Below the pieces are notes generated by a model. It made no database searches, was not told where the DNA came from, and saw only the letters and a program-made list of their open reading frames with translations. The position numbers and the translations under genes were made by a program. A DNA stretch of 64,000 bases from NCBI GenBank assembly GCA_964461265.1, contig CAYWTS010000003.1:62001-126000 (forward strand). The letters are read 5' to 3'. This document shows positions 55,507 through 64,000 of this stretch, piece after piece (within the stretch, counting starts at the first letter, position 1; each line of letters begins with the position of its first letter). The DNA is from CAYWTS01 sp964461265 (lineage in GTDB: Bacteria > Bacteroidota > Ignavibacteria > Tepidaquicellales > OLB5).

Positions 55507-55560
55507 TCCCCGCCCGCCTTCTGAACGGTCAGGCGAAAGCTGGAATCGGTTTTTTTAATT
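55497..55560. mobile_element. 42-bp element flanked by 11-bp direct repeats at the 5' end of rnr
   Basis: TTTTTTTAATT occurs at 55497-55507 and 55550-55560, in direct orientation. Between them is a 42-bp GC-rich insert with a GCCT...AGGC hairpin; on the minus strand it encodes RFQLSPDRSEGGRGI. The flanking duplication is what a recent insertion would leave. The insert may have removed the original start codon context of rnr. Confidence 0.55.
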
Positions 55561-55683
55561 ATATAAAGTATCTAAAGACAAGAAAATTTTATTATCCATG
55601 ACACTCTCACTTAACTTATGTTCCGATGGAGCAGTTGTGAAAAGGTATACCTGATCCAAATATGTTCAGGACTTTTCACTACA

Positions 55684-58600
55684 TCAATAATTTATCTTCC
55701 ATGTTAATTTTATACCCGTACTTACAGAGCGGACATCTGTAATTGTAGTATTATCTACTGTTCTTGAAATTTCTATGATAAGATTACGAGAAACATCCCA
55801 TCCCAGAAGTTTTGCAAGAGGATACTCAACACTTACTTCAGCATTATCGATGCTGGAGAAAATCTTGCCGCCAAATTTAACAATTGCATCACCGAAAGCT
55901 GAAGTTATACGAATATCCGTTCCCGTAGCAAAGCTGCCTTCTGAATAAATAAGTTCAGTATTCAAAATAAATGGGGCTACTTCCCTTATTGCGCTCTGAA
56001 TCAATGAGCTTAAAATGTTAGAACCTGTCTGCTTGCCAAGGTTTTTCAGTATATCATTACGGTTAGTTGCACTGATAGATGTAATTGGCATTCCGAAAAT
56101 CAGGTATGCTAACGCATTAGATTGAGCATCAGCACCTGTATATTCTGCTCCGTGCTCATCACGCAGCTTTAAGGTAAGGGTTGGTTTCTCTCTTGTTCCA
56201 CTGATATTCAGAATTATGTCCATAAGTTCCGTGTAGGGGTGCCCGTTTTCATCAAGTATAGTTCTGCTGTTAGTGTATACTGCGTTTATGTTTAGCTCCG
56301 GGTTAGTGGGTGAACCCCTGAATACAAGCTGGCTGTTATTAACTTTAAAATTCTTGTAATACCTGTAGTATGAATCACCAACAATATCTATAGTACCGTT
56401 AAACTGGAACTGTTTGTTGGTTTTGTTATCCAATGTTAAATTTCCTCTGAGCTCACCAAAAAGTTCCTCTCGCGTTAAATCGTTAAATATTATTGAAACA
56501 TATATATTTTTTAAGGTTTGTATATCGAGGTCAAAAGTAACCTTTTCCATAAATGAAGATTGCCTCTGGGAAAGCAGTGTCTTATACCTAAGAAACGGGT
56601 CAACTTCATTCATCTCATCACCCGAGACAACAATCACTGTATCAAGGTAAGTGTTTGTAAGTGTATCGGTGATAATTTTATAAGTAAAATCGTCTGCATA
56701 TATATCGTATGCAAAGCCTTGAAGAGAAGGGAACACTAGGTTAGCGCTTTTCACTACGAGCTGGCCTTTAACAAGCAGGTTATCTAAATTTCCTGTAATT
56801 GTAATCGGTATTGTTCCTACACCTGCAACCATATCTCCGTAAAATCCAAATGCGGTTTGACGTGAATTGTTTTCGAGAACAACAATATCACCTGATGTTG
56901 TAAAGTCAAGATATTCGATACCGTTGCGTGATAACCCGATTTTCCCCCACAGGTCAAGGTGCCGTCCGTTATCCTCGATATTACGTACTTCAAATTTTTC
57001 AATAGTTACGTCTGTATTTTCAGCCCGAAACTTCGATTCGAACCTGAAATACATATCGTTCATATCGAACTTGAATCGACCTTTATCAATCGTCATACCA
57101 CCACCCAAAACAGGCTGTTCGAGAGTCCCCGAAGAATGCAATTCACCGTTTAAAAAACCCCGTATTTCTGCAAAGTTCGGAAGTAATTTGCTGAAAAAGT
57201 TCAGCTGGAAATCTTTTGCACTAAGGTTCATTTTGAGCTGCTTCTGCATTATCGATGCATAGCTTAAGCTGTCGTGTATGCTCAGGGGATTAATAAACGG
57301 TATACCGCCAGTAAATTTCAGACTGCCTTTACCCTGTGCATTTAATAATATTACTTCGGTGTTCAATACATCCTCTTTATAATCTATAAAAGCATTTATA
57401 TAGCCAATCTTCTGGTTTTCATAACGCAGCATCCCGGTGTTCATTACAAAGCTGCAAACAGGATTTAAATAATCGCCTCTGTAATTTACGGAAATACGCC
57501 TGACGTTTCCTTTTAAAGGATAGCTGCTGACTCGTTTTTGCGATGTTGCAACAGAAGAATAAGGCTGTGTAAGATAATCGTAAAGAAGCGGAAGGTTTAT
57601 GTCCTTTAATTCAAGGTTCAGGTCGCTTGAACCCTGAACTGCAAGCTCACCGTTTAAGTTTAGCTTAAGAAGATTGCTTGAGAGATTGAAATTTTCAAAT
57701 GAAATTTTACTTTCTGCATCATAAGGGTAATACGTTACCCTTATAGGTTCTTTGTTATAGATTTCCAAGCTGTTTAATACAAGCTTAAGTGAATCTATTC
57801 CAAATATCACATCTTTCTGTTCTATCACATCTGTATAACCCGCTAATATCAATGAAAGCGTAGTATCCTGTCTTGTTGATATATGAAAAGTGTTAACCTC
57901 ATCCTGAATATTAAATAGTACAGCAGAACTGCTATAAACAGAATTCCCGATTCTCACTTCCTTGCCGTATATATCGGTATTAAGACTAATCCCGCTGAAA
58001 TCACCGTACTGTTCCTCCTTGTATTGTCTGTAATCATCTGAAAACACTATTGTTGCAGATATATCTTTAAGTATTAATAATGAATCACTAAAACTAAAAT
58101 TTTTTACATTAACAATACTTGTGCTATTAAAACCCTTCTCTGAATTGCTTATAGTACCTGTAACATCGGCATCAAAACTAAAACCATTTACAGCTAATAA
58201 CTTACGAATTGCCGATGCATCTTTCGTTTTAAACCTGTATGAAATTTCCAGCGGAGTTTTATCGAATGATTTGAATTCCTGCGGAAGCAGGGTATCAAGC
58301 TTCAGCTTCTGGCTTGCCTCGGTCAAAAGGTGCTGAACATTTGAATTTATAACAGTAATTACTTTCTCAATATTATACTTTCCCTCAGCTTCGAAATCAA
58401 AAATACCTGAATTTATTGCAAGCCTGCCCGGATGTATTTCCAGATTAACAGGCGTAGACGGAATATTATATGACCCATAGTAAGAGTTTAACAATTGTAA
58501 ATCATACCTGCCGTTCAGGTTTTGTATTGCATAGCCGCTTCCGTTAACATCAAAGGAAAATGTAAGGTCACTTTTATCTTCGATATTTTTAGTAAAATGA

Positions 58601-60465
58601 GAAATATCCAGATTTTCAACTTCGCCTTTCAGCGAATATTTTGGATTATTTAAATCAGCAATATTAACAGTTCCCTTTACCTGAGCTTTAAAACTCCCCG
58701 AAATGTAAGCTAAATCACAATCTACATTATAATTTCGAAACTCAAGTCTTCCGGCAGATTTGTTAATCACCTGTTTGTAAATTTCAGAACCTGCAAGTTC
58801 ATAATTTATCTTTACATTTAAATTTGCAAGAGTGGTTCCGCTGCCTTCAATATCGAACTTTCCGTTTAAATTGCTTTCAAGCGTGTTATCACGGATAATT
58901 TTACCTATATTAATATTCCTTGTTTCGAGAAAGGTTTTATATGTAATTACCGGTAAAGAGAGGTTCATATTTAAGGTACCTTTCGCATTTCCTGCGGGGC
59001 TGAGAACATCGAATGTGGTCCGGAAATTCAACGGTTCACCTCTGTATGTAATATCGCCGCTGACTTTCCCAAGGTACGAATAATCGGGCACCTGTAAGCC
59101 CGGCAGGTAGTTTCTGGTATCGGATGGATCAAGAGTAAAGTTATTGCTTGCAATGTCGAAGTAAAGCTTATCAGGCTCCGTAAGATTCAGCATTTTACCA
59201 GCTATATTAAACTGGCTGTTCAGGGTTTTGAGTCTGAGCTTTTCTATCATCATATCATTGAATTTACCTTTAACTCTAAGTTCAGTATAAACGTCTCCAT
59301 TCATAAAATTAACCTGATCAAGGAATGCTTTCAAATCCTTAAAATCAAAATTCTTAGCAATCAGGTTAACACGTACATCTTTATTCTTAAAGCTTTCCAG
59401 TCCGGTTAAATCCATAATATCAAGCTTATCTATGAAAATATATTCCGCCTGCACCCAGCTCCGTCCGGTCTCAAGATTTAAATTATTAATTTCAGCTCTG
59501 GATTTCGAAATATAATACTGGCCAGAAAGGTCTTTCAGTTCAAAACCAAAGTTCGTGCCAAAACCGAGATGTGCAAGCTTTAACTGTATGGAATTTTTAT
59601 CATAATACAAACCTGTTTCAAGGTTTAATGCCTGCAGCTGGAGATAAGCTGGGTCAAAAAGTGTTACTGTATCAAGCTTCATTATGGAAACGGGAATATT
59701 CTTTTTCCTGACACCCAGCATTAAAAATTCCATACCCGATATACGCAGTCTTTCTGCATTAATAGTCCACTCGAATTCCTTCTTCTCTTCCGGTACTTCT
59801 TCCTTCGGTTCGAAAAGGTATGCAAAGTTCCATACCGAATCACCTCTCTCGTTAACAACCTTAACCAAATTAATTTGAGGATCCTGCAGTATTGCTTCAC
59901 TTATCTCAACACGTTTACCCAGCAGTTTGAATATGTTATAATTCACCTTAACGCTGCTGCAATACAGCATTTCATCATTTTTAACATGCAGAGTAACATT
60001 AGTAAACTCGATTTCGCTGAACAGGTTACCCTCAAGCCTGCCGAAGCTAAAAAATGATTGCTTATCTTCAAGCGAACCATTAACATAATCGAGTATAAAT
60101 CCCTTGGCAATATAGCGGAAAAGCGAAGTTTGTGTAAATGCAAACATCACAACAAGAAACAAAAGGAAAATTGTTAAGTATAAGACAAGCTTGCTGAAGA
60201 ATTTGCTTTTTTTCTTTACAGGAGCAGCCGTCGGTTTAACCGGTGCAGTGTCAGAATGTATTGCTATTGCAGGTTCAGGTTGTATAGTCTTTTTAATTTC
60301 GGAATGTTTTGTCTTTACAGTTTCAGTCTGTTTTATTTTCGAAGTTTCAGTTTGCTTCGTTTCTGTAGATTTAGGTAAAGAGACAGGTTTTTCTACCGGC
60401 TTTGGCACTGCCGGTTGATTTTCTTCTTCGCTCTTTTGTTTCTGATTTTCCTGCTCTTCTGTCAA
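55684..60465 (-). CDS. tamB: TamB-like translocation/assembly protein (DUF490)
   Basis: 1593 residues, large periplasmic-spanning protein. N-terminal cytoplasmic low-complexity region rich in Lys/Thr/Glu/Pro with KQTET-type repeats (1-75), one membrane anchor (about 83-108: KLVLYLTIFLLFLVVMFAFT), then long beta-helical AsmA/TamB repeats, and the C-terminal DUF490 (about 1250-1593) with YLIFGMPITSISATNRND and final beta-strands ending TGIKLTWKINY. TamB carries phospholipids or helps insert outer-membrane proteins with TamA; tamA is not in the window. The cytoplasmic tail is longer than in E. coli TamB. Confidence 0.9.
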   Translation of the reverse strand: MTEEQENQKQKSEEENQPAVPKPVEKPVSLPKSTETKQTETSKIKQTETVKTKHSEIKKTIQPEPAIAIHSDTAPVKPTAAPVKKKSKFFSKLVLYLTIFLLFLVVMFAFTQTSLFRYIAKGFILDYVNGSLEDKQSFFSFGRLEGNLFSEIEFTNVTLHVKNDEMLYCSSVKVNYNIFKLLGKRVEISEAILQDPQINLVKVVNERGDSVWNFAYLFEPKEEVPEEKKEFEWTINAERLRISGMEFLMLGVRKKNIPVSIMKLDTVTLFDPAYLQLQALNLETGLYYDKNSIQLKLAHLGFGTNFGFELKDLSGQYYISKSRAEINNLNLETGRSWVQAEYIFIDKLDIMDLTGLESFKNKDVRVNLIAKNFDFKDLKAFLDQVNFMNGDVYTELRVKGKFNDMMIEKLRLKTLNSQFNIAGKMLNLTEPDKLYFDIASNNFTLDPSDTRNYLPGLQVPDYSYLGKVSGDITYRGEPLNFRTTFDVLSPAGNAKGTLNMNLSLPVITYKTFLETRNINIGKIIRDNTLESNLNGKFDIEGSGTTLANLNVKINYELAGSEIYKQVINKSAGRLEFRNYNVDCDLAYISGSFKAQVKGTVNIADLNNPKYSLKGEVENLDISHFTKNIEDKSDLTFSFDVNGSGYAIQNLNGRYDLQLLNSYYGSYNIPSTPVNLEIHPGRLAINSGIFDFEAEGKYNIEKVITVINSNVQHLLTEASQKLKLDTLLPQEFKSFDKTPLEISYRFKTKDASAIRKLLAVNGFSFDADVTGTISNSEKGFNSTSIVNVKNFSFSDSLLILKDISATIVFSDDYRQYKEEQYGDFSGISLNTDIYGKEVRIGNSVYSSSAVLFNIQDEVNTFHISTRQDTTLSLILAGYTDVIEQKDVIFGIDSLKLVLNSLEIYNKEPIRVTYYPYDAESKISFENFNLSSNLLKLNLNGELAVQGSSDLNLELKDINLPLLYDYLTQPYSSVATSQKRVSSYPLKGNVRRISVNYRGDYLNPVCSFVMNTGMLRYENQKIGYINAFIDYKEDVLNTEVILLNAQGKGSLKFTGGIPFINPLSIHDSLSYASIMQKQLKMNLSAKDFQLNFFSKLLPNFAEIRGFLNGELHSSGTLEQPVLGGGMTIDKGRFKFDMNDMYFRFESKFRAENTDVTIEKFEVRNIEDNGRHLDLWGKIGLSRNGIEYLDFTTSGDIVVLENNSRQTAFGFYGDMVAGVGTIPITITGNLDNLLVKGQLVVKSANLVFPSLQGFAYDIYADDFTYKIITDTLTNTYLDTVIVVSGDEMNEVDPFLRYKTLLSQRQSSFMEKVTFDLDIQTLKNIYVSIIFNDLTREELFGELRGNLTLDNKTNKQFQFNGTIDIVGDSYYRYYKNFKVNNSQLVFRGSPTNPELNINAVYTNSRTILDENGHPYTELMDIILNISGTREKPTLTLKLRDEHGAEYTGADAQSNALAYLIFGMPITSISATNRNDILKNLGKQTGSNILSSLIQSAIREVAPFILNTELIYSEGSFATGTDIRITSAFGDAIVKFGGKIFSSIDNAEVSVEYPLAKLLGWDVSRNLIIEISRTVDNTTITDVRSVSTGIKLTWKINY

Positions 60466-60489
60466 GATTATTTACTGAATTTAGATAAA

Positions 60490-60610
60490 TCATTCCCGCA
60501 CTGCTCAGTACGGGATAAACTCCAGTGGGAATTTGTAATGATATTTCACACCAACGAAACTAAATTTAATAATTATTTCTAACTGCAAATATTTCGCTCA
60601 TATGGAGCTT
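60490..60610. repeat. Hairpin repeats upstream of tamB
   Basis: ATTCCCGCACTGCTCAGTACGGG-type palindrome at about 60492-60514 (CCCG...CGGG) and, near 60589-60607, a degenerate AGCTCCATATGAGCGAAATA copy of the family seen at 8679 and 35750. No gene in this stretch. Confidence 0.5.
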
Positions 60611-60645
60611 AATTTTTTTGTCTGTATCATCACATGGTAACAATA

Positions 60646-61134
60646 TTAGTGATACTTACGGATTATTTTTTTTATAATATTTGTTGATGATTTACCTACT
60701 ATGAATTTTATCCTTTTTACTTTTCCTCCGTTTGCCCTAACTATATCAGCACCTATAATCTGATGTTCATTCCAGTCAGCTCCTTTAACAAGAACATCGG
60801 GTTGAATTAATCTGATTAAATTGTAAGGATTATCTTCATCGAATATTACAACATAATCAACGGGTTTCAGGTTCTGTAGTACAAATGCCCGGTCGTTTTC
60901 TTTAATTATCGGACGATTACTTCCTTTTATTATTTTTACTGACTTATCCGAATTTAACCCGACAATTAGTACTTCGCCGAGCTTTTTAGCTTGAGTTAAG
61001 TATTCAACATGTCCGCGGTGAATGAGATCAAAAACCCCGTTAGTGAAAATAATTTTTTTATGTTCACTTCGTAACCTGCGGAGCATTGATTTTAAATCTG
61101 TATCGGTAGTATGAAAAATAAATTTATTTCGCAA
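60646..61134 (-). CDS. rfaE2: Heptose-1-phosphate adenylyltransferase (HldE C-terminal domain)
   Basis: 162 residues; adenylates D-glycero-beta-D-manno-heptose 1-phosphate to ADP-heptose for LPS core. Nucleotidyltransferase signature FTNGVFDLIHRGHVEYLTQA (about 30-49, HxGH motif), 'VGLNSDKSV' and 'GKSSTNIIKKI' for nucleotide binding. In many Gram-negatives this is fused to the kinase; here it is a separate gene. The kinase gene ends 167 bases upstream, on the same strand. Start ATG 61134 (MRNKFIFHTTDTDLKS) has a longer N-terminus than E. coli's domain; ATG (MLRRLR) 15 codons later is an alternative. Confidence 0.92.
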   Translation of the reverse strand: MRNKFIFHTTDTDLKSMLRRLRSEHKKIIFTNGVFDLIHRGHVEYLTQAKKLGEVLIVGLNSDKSVKIIKGSNRPIIKENDRAFVLQNLKPVDYVVIFDEDNPYNLIRLIQPDVLVKGADWNEHQIIGADIVRANGGKVKRIKFIVGKSSTNIIKKIIRKYH

Positions 61135-61159
61135 TAGTTAATATTTATACCAATTTTTT

Positions 61160-61300
61160 CATTCCCGGCTTGAACGGGAACTATGAACGGGGAGTTATTC
61201 CCTAGGGTTTCGTTCCGGAGTAATCCTTTTCAAGAAACAGCGGCTCCTTGTTTGTGTTTTTCTCATTTATCACTTATTGTTATCAGACTTTTGCTTGTAC
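61160..61300. repeat. Intergenic hairpin between heptose genes
   Basis: TTCCCGGCTTGAACGGGAA palindrome (about 61162-61180) and a TTCCCTAGGG segment (about 61197-61206), which also appears as ATCCCTAGGGAAA near 62765. No ORF supported here. Confidence 0.4.
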
Positions 61301-62308
61301 TTATTCATTTTCAAATATCTCCAGCAAGTTTTGCTTATAAATCGGAACAATACCCACCTCCTCACACACAAGGCCTGCTGCCTGGTTGGCTATATAGACC
61401 GCTTCCTGCATATCCGCTCCGCCGCTGAGTGCAACTGCAATTGTGGAAATTACCGTATCACCCGCTCCAGATACATCAGCAACTTTGCGTGCCCGTGTGG
61501 GAATGTTCAGAACTACTGTTTTATTTTTTTCTTTATCGAAGAGCATCATTCCATGCTCTCCGCGTGTAAGTACAAGGTATTCGCAATGTAGAATATCCAA
61601 TAGCTTTTTGCCTGCGTCAACCGCTGAATCATCGCCATCGATACGAAGTCCAAGAATATCCTGTATCTCCTTCCTGTTTGGTTTGAACACGGTAACGTTT
61701 TTGTATTCAAAGAAATTATCGAACTTCGGGTCAACGTAAACGGGAATGCGTGAAGATCTGCATAAATCAAGGAGTTTATTAATTACTTGTTTCGAAAGAA
61801 CCCCCTTGTTGTAATCCTGAAAGATTACCGATTCAAAAGTATTAAGATTTTTCTTAAAAAAGCTCAGAAGTTGTTTTTCTGTTTTGCCGGTTATATCCTG
61901 CTTCACTTCGCTGTCTATTCTGATTATATGCTGTGAATGAGCGATCACTCTTGTTTTAGCAGTTGTGGGGCGAAAGCCATCGGTAATAATACCTTTGGTC
62001 TGCAGTTTTTGTTTATGCATTGTTTCAATAAAGAAATCACCGTCAAGGTCGTTACCGATAATACCGATCAAAACAGGTTCTGCTTCAAGGCTTTTAATAT
62101 TATTTGCAACATTAGCCGCACCACCGAGCTTGTATTCAGTGCTTTTTACATCAACAACCTGAACAGGCGCTTCTGGAGATATCCTGCTCACTTCACCGTA
62201 AACGTACTTATCGAGCATCACATCACCTACAATAGCAATATGTTTGTTTTTGCTCTTTTTAAATATATTTCGAGCTCTTTCAGATGATATTTCGTAATCC
62301 ATTAACAT
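61301..62308 (-). CDS. rfaE1: D-glycero-beta-D-manno-heptose-7-phosphate kinase (HldE N-terminal domain)
   Basis: 335 residues, PfkB/ribokinase fold. Phosphorylates heptose-7-P at C1 in ADP-heptose synthesis. Signatures: ISPEAPVQVVDVKSTEYKLG (about 42-61), GGAANVANNIKSL, catalytic 'DVSGAGDTVISTIAVAL' with the anion-hole GAGD and base Asp, and 'VDVKS'. Lacks the C-terminal adenylyltransferase present in fused HldE. Start ATG 62308 or ATG 62302 (two Met codons apart). Confidence 0.93.
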   Translation of the reverse strand: MLMDYEISSERARNIFKKSKNKHIAIVGDVMLDKYVYGEVSRISPEAPVQVVDVKSTEYKLGGAANVANNIKSLEAEPVLIGIIGNDLDGDFFIETMHKQKLQTKGIITDGFRPTTAKTRVIAHSQHIIRIDSEVKQDITGKTEKQLLSFFKKNLNTFESVIFQDYNKGVLSKQVINKLLDLCRSSRIPVYVDPKFDNFFEYKNVTVFKPNRKEIQDILGLRIDGDDSAVDAGKKLLDILHCEYLVLTRGEHGMMLFDKEKNKTVVLNIPTRARKVADVSGAGDTVISTIAVALSGGADMQEAVYIANQAAGLVCEEVGIVPIYKQNLLEIFENE

Positions 62309-62876
62309 TAAAAAACGTTATATTTTAGTCAAATATAGAGTTAAATGAAGGGTAATTCAATGTTTAATATTCAATCTTCAATGTTCAATCTTCAATAATC
62401 TATGACATATTTTTTAATTTATATTATATATTTGAATTATTACAATGCCTTTTTATAAAGACGAACTGTCCGAATTGTTCGGAACAACAGTTCAGCTGCT
62501 TTAATGCAACTTCTGCAAACATGAACGCACAGGACTTCGTCACAAATGCCACCCTGGTAAAGAAAAAGACTGAAGAACTCACGCAGGGCGAAAAGTTTTT
62601 AAGAAACGGATTATGAAGTTTAGTTGTAAATAGTGAGATATTTATAATTAAACGGTGACAGATGATTATTCTGAAATTATTTTTACCGACATAAAACGGA
62701 TGATGCTCATAAAATAGCAATTAAATTGTTTGTTTACACCTGACAGGATTTTTGGCGAAGCCATCCCTAGGGAAAAACCTGTCGGCCCGTTCCACAGGCG
62801 GGTCATGTTATTATTTACCGATTGAATTGAAATATTGATTACTTTTAAGTATAGTTGACTGTAAAACAGGATATTA
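62309..62876. other. Intergenic region with repeats and an unassigned small ORF
   Basis: About 570 bp. A run of TTCAATCTTCAATGTTCAAT-like direct repeats (62355-62398). On the plus strand an open frame without a clear start encodes TNCPNCSEQQFSCFN ... MNAQDFVTNATLVKKKTE, with a stop at about 62617 (ATG 62521 inside it would give 32 codons); it shows a C-x-x-C pair and no known family. Around 62738-62810 lie GC-rich palindromes (CCTGACAGG/CCTGTCGG; CCCGTTCCACAGGCGGG). Confidence 0.4.
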
Positions 62877-64000
62877 ATGCGATATATTACAGTTATTTTC
62901 TTAACCATACTTATTACTTCTCAATCATTTCCGCAAAAATTTTTAACAGGAATTCCCTATAACCATAATACACACTGGCTCTTCACCGATGCCGATACAT
63001 CATACGGTAACTGGAAGTATTTAGATACACTTCCGCAATCGGCCTATGGTATTACAACATACTACTGGGCAGACAGCAATAAAATATTTTTATGCGGAGG
63101 TGTTAAATCATCAGGCGTCGATACAAATTGTTACTTCTACAATATTACATTAAATACTTATGAACGCAAAGCTTCGCTTCCCACAGGAAGGGCTTTAGGT
63201 AAGCTTGTCCGTGTTAAAGATTCTCTTTACTTAATAGGTTCAATCGGCTCCAGTTTCTCGTTGCCAGATGGTAAAATTTACCGTTATTACCCTGCGGGAA
63301 ACTCATGGCAGGAAAAAGCCGTTATGCCATTCCCGTATCTTCACGAATGCGCAGTTGTGGTTTGGAACGACAGTCTCATACTAACAATTGGCGGCTCGCA
63401 AAGCGGGTTTAACACTCCCACCAGCTTCGTGCGTGTATATGACCCTTATCTTAACAGCTGGCGGACTTTAAACATTAATTACATAAGAAATACTACAGCT
63501 GCACATGCTGAATGTATAGACAGCACTATTGTTGTACTTGGCGGGTATGGGACGGGGTATAACCAGTCACTTGATAAAGGTAAAATTATTAATGACTCAC
63601 TTGAATCACTCACATGGTGGCAGTCAGATTCAATTAATCCGTTCGGAACCGGCATATACCGTGTAGGCGGCGGGAGATGGAATAATTACGCTCTGTTCGG
63701 TCCGGCAATGCGTAATAACATCAGTTACGGAAAAATTTGGGGATACAGCGTTACCGACAGCACCTGGCGATCGTTCCTTCCCAATACTTTAGATACAGCT
63801 GGTAACCGTCCGACAATAGCAGTAAAATCTACAAATGATTCGCTATACTTTTATTTATTTGGTGGGATATTAAACACCACGCTTGCTATAACTTCACACA
63901 GCGAGCGATATGCCTGCGGCAATCCTATTATAGGAATTACAAAGAATAGTAACAGCATACCGGAAAAATTCGTATTATATCAGAATTACCCTAATCCGTT
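62877..64000 (+). CDS. Kelch-type secreted protein with Por sorting domain, 3' partial
   Basis: The frame is open from ATG 62877 to the right edge (374 codons). Signal peptide MRYITVIFLTILITSQSFPQ. About five Kelch repeats follow with typical 'GG' turns and aromatic pairs: IFLCGGVKSSGVDTN, 'SLYLIGSIGSSFSLPDGKI', 'LILTIGGSQSGF', 'VVLGGYGTGYN', 'FYLFGG'. The last residues before the edge, IPEKFVLYQNYPNPF, open a type IX sorting domain. Predicted beta-propeller surface protein; ligand unknown. Confidence 0.85.
   Translation, partial: MRYITVIFLTILITSQSFPQKFLTGIPYNHNTHWLFTDADTSYGNWKYLDTLPQSAYGITTYYWADSNKIFLCGGVKSSGVDTNCYFYNITLNTYERKASLPTGRALGKLVRVKDSLYLIGSIGSSFSLPDGKIYRYYPAGNSWQEKAVMPFPYLHECAVVVWNDSLILTIGGSQSGFNTPTSFVRVYDPYLNSWRTLNINYIRNTTAAHAECIDSTIVVLGGYGTGYNQSLDKGKIINDSLESLTWWQSDSINPFGTGIYRVGGGRWNNYALFGPAMRNNISYGKIWGYSVTDSTWRSFLPNTLDTAGNRPTIAVKSTNDSLYFYLFGGILNTTLAITSHSERYACGNPIIGITKNSNSIPEKFVLYQNYPNP

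Noticed and set aside
55557..55599. ATG at 55599 as start of rnr (MDNKIFLSLDTLYN)
   Set aside because: In frame with rnr but followed by TAA after 14 codons; would need stop readthrough.
61937..62287. 116-codon plus-strand ORF opposite the heptose kinase
   Set aside because: Antisense to conserved PfkB motifs; Cys/Phe-rich shadow composition.
62355..62398. Possible CRISPR array from repeated TTCAATCTTCAA
   Set aside because: Repeats of about 10 bases without regular spacers; no cas genes in the window.
62424..62720. 98-codon minus-strand ORF
   Set aside because: No recognised pattern, no ribosome site; the opposite strand has a slightly more protein-like frame.

Overview
The window looks like a draft or metagenome-derived contig from the Bacteroidota/Chlorobi superphylum, most likely an Ignavibacteria-type organism. 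This rests on established family knowledge, not a search. At least five secreted proteins carry the C-terminal 'QNYPNPFNP...YDxLGxEVxTL...GxYxxxxDxxxxxSGxYFYxL...KxMxLIK' sorting domain typical of type IX secretion cargo in that group. Other pointers are many Gram-negative outer-membrane beta-barrels, a TonB-dependent receptor, TamB, ADP-heptose synthesis, AT-rich DNA and weak Shine-Dalgarno sequences. A 100-base run of N at 42166-42265 marks a scaffold gap.

Layout. 1-2408: a P-type cation ATPase open at the left edge. 2551-4591: envelope lipoprotein and two barrels. 4672-4991: a frameshifted DUF1232 gene. 5071-7453: MarR regulator, pirin, PIG-L deacetylase, DoxX, ending in a terminator. 7557-10656: GH26-like glycosidase, a MITE-like palindromic element, then an FG-GAP/ASPIC cargo protein. 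10904-17321: acyl-CoA carboxylase beta subunit, clpX, tRNA-Leu(TAG), tRNA-Pro(TGG), a candidate structured RNA and an M16 peptidase. 17398-22126: fatty-acid hydroxylase family protein, a lipoprotein and a barrel-like protein coupled to purL. 22172-27125: a zeta-toxin-like pseudogene, methyltransferase, EI24 membrane protein, metK and an HdrD-like Fe-S oxidoreductase. 27269-31810: a duplicated SPOR-lipoprotein plus paired beta-barrel module. 31855-34305: lon. 34459-43851: secreted and outer-membrane proteins, including TonB receptor, Por-sorted BNR/VPS10-like and FG-GAP proteins. 43927-49332: TPR protein, trxB, priA. 49437-53358: a sigma-54-linked two-component system and a lone receiver. 53371-62308: RNase R, TamB, split heptose-1-P adenylyltransferase and heptose-7-P kinase. 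62877-end: a Kelch-type Por cargo protein cut by the window edge.

Most genes are housekeeping or cell-envelope functions. The unusual material is small-scale. Dispersed palindromic repeats sit in intergenic regions and, in places, inside genes: an in-frame cassette in purL, another in a sorting domain, and a 42-bp element flanked by 11-bp direct repeats at the 5' end of RNase R, which has no ordinary start codon upstream of its helix-turn-helix domain. There are also homopolymer frameshifts (EI24 gene, DUF1232 gene), a degraded zeta-toxin-like ATPase, a tandemly duplicated SPOR/barrel locus, an uncharacterised C-terminal domain shared by two lipoproteins, and two good sigma-54 promoter matches. 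No CRISPR array, rRNA, prophage or intact transposase was seen.
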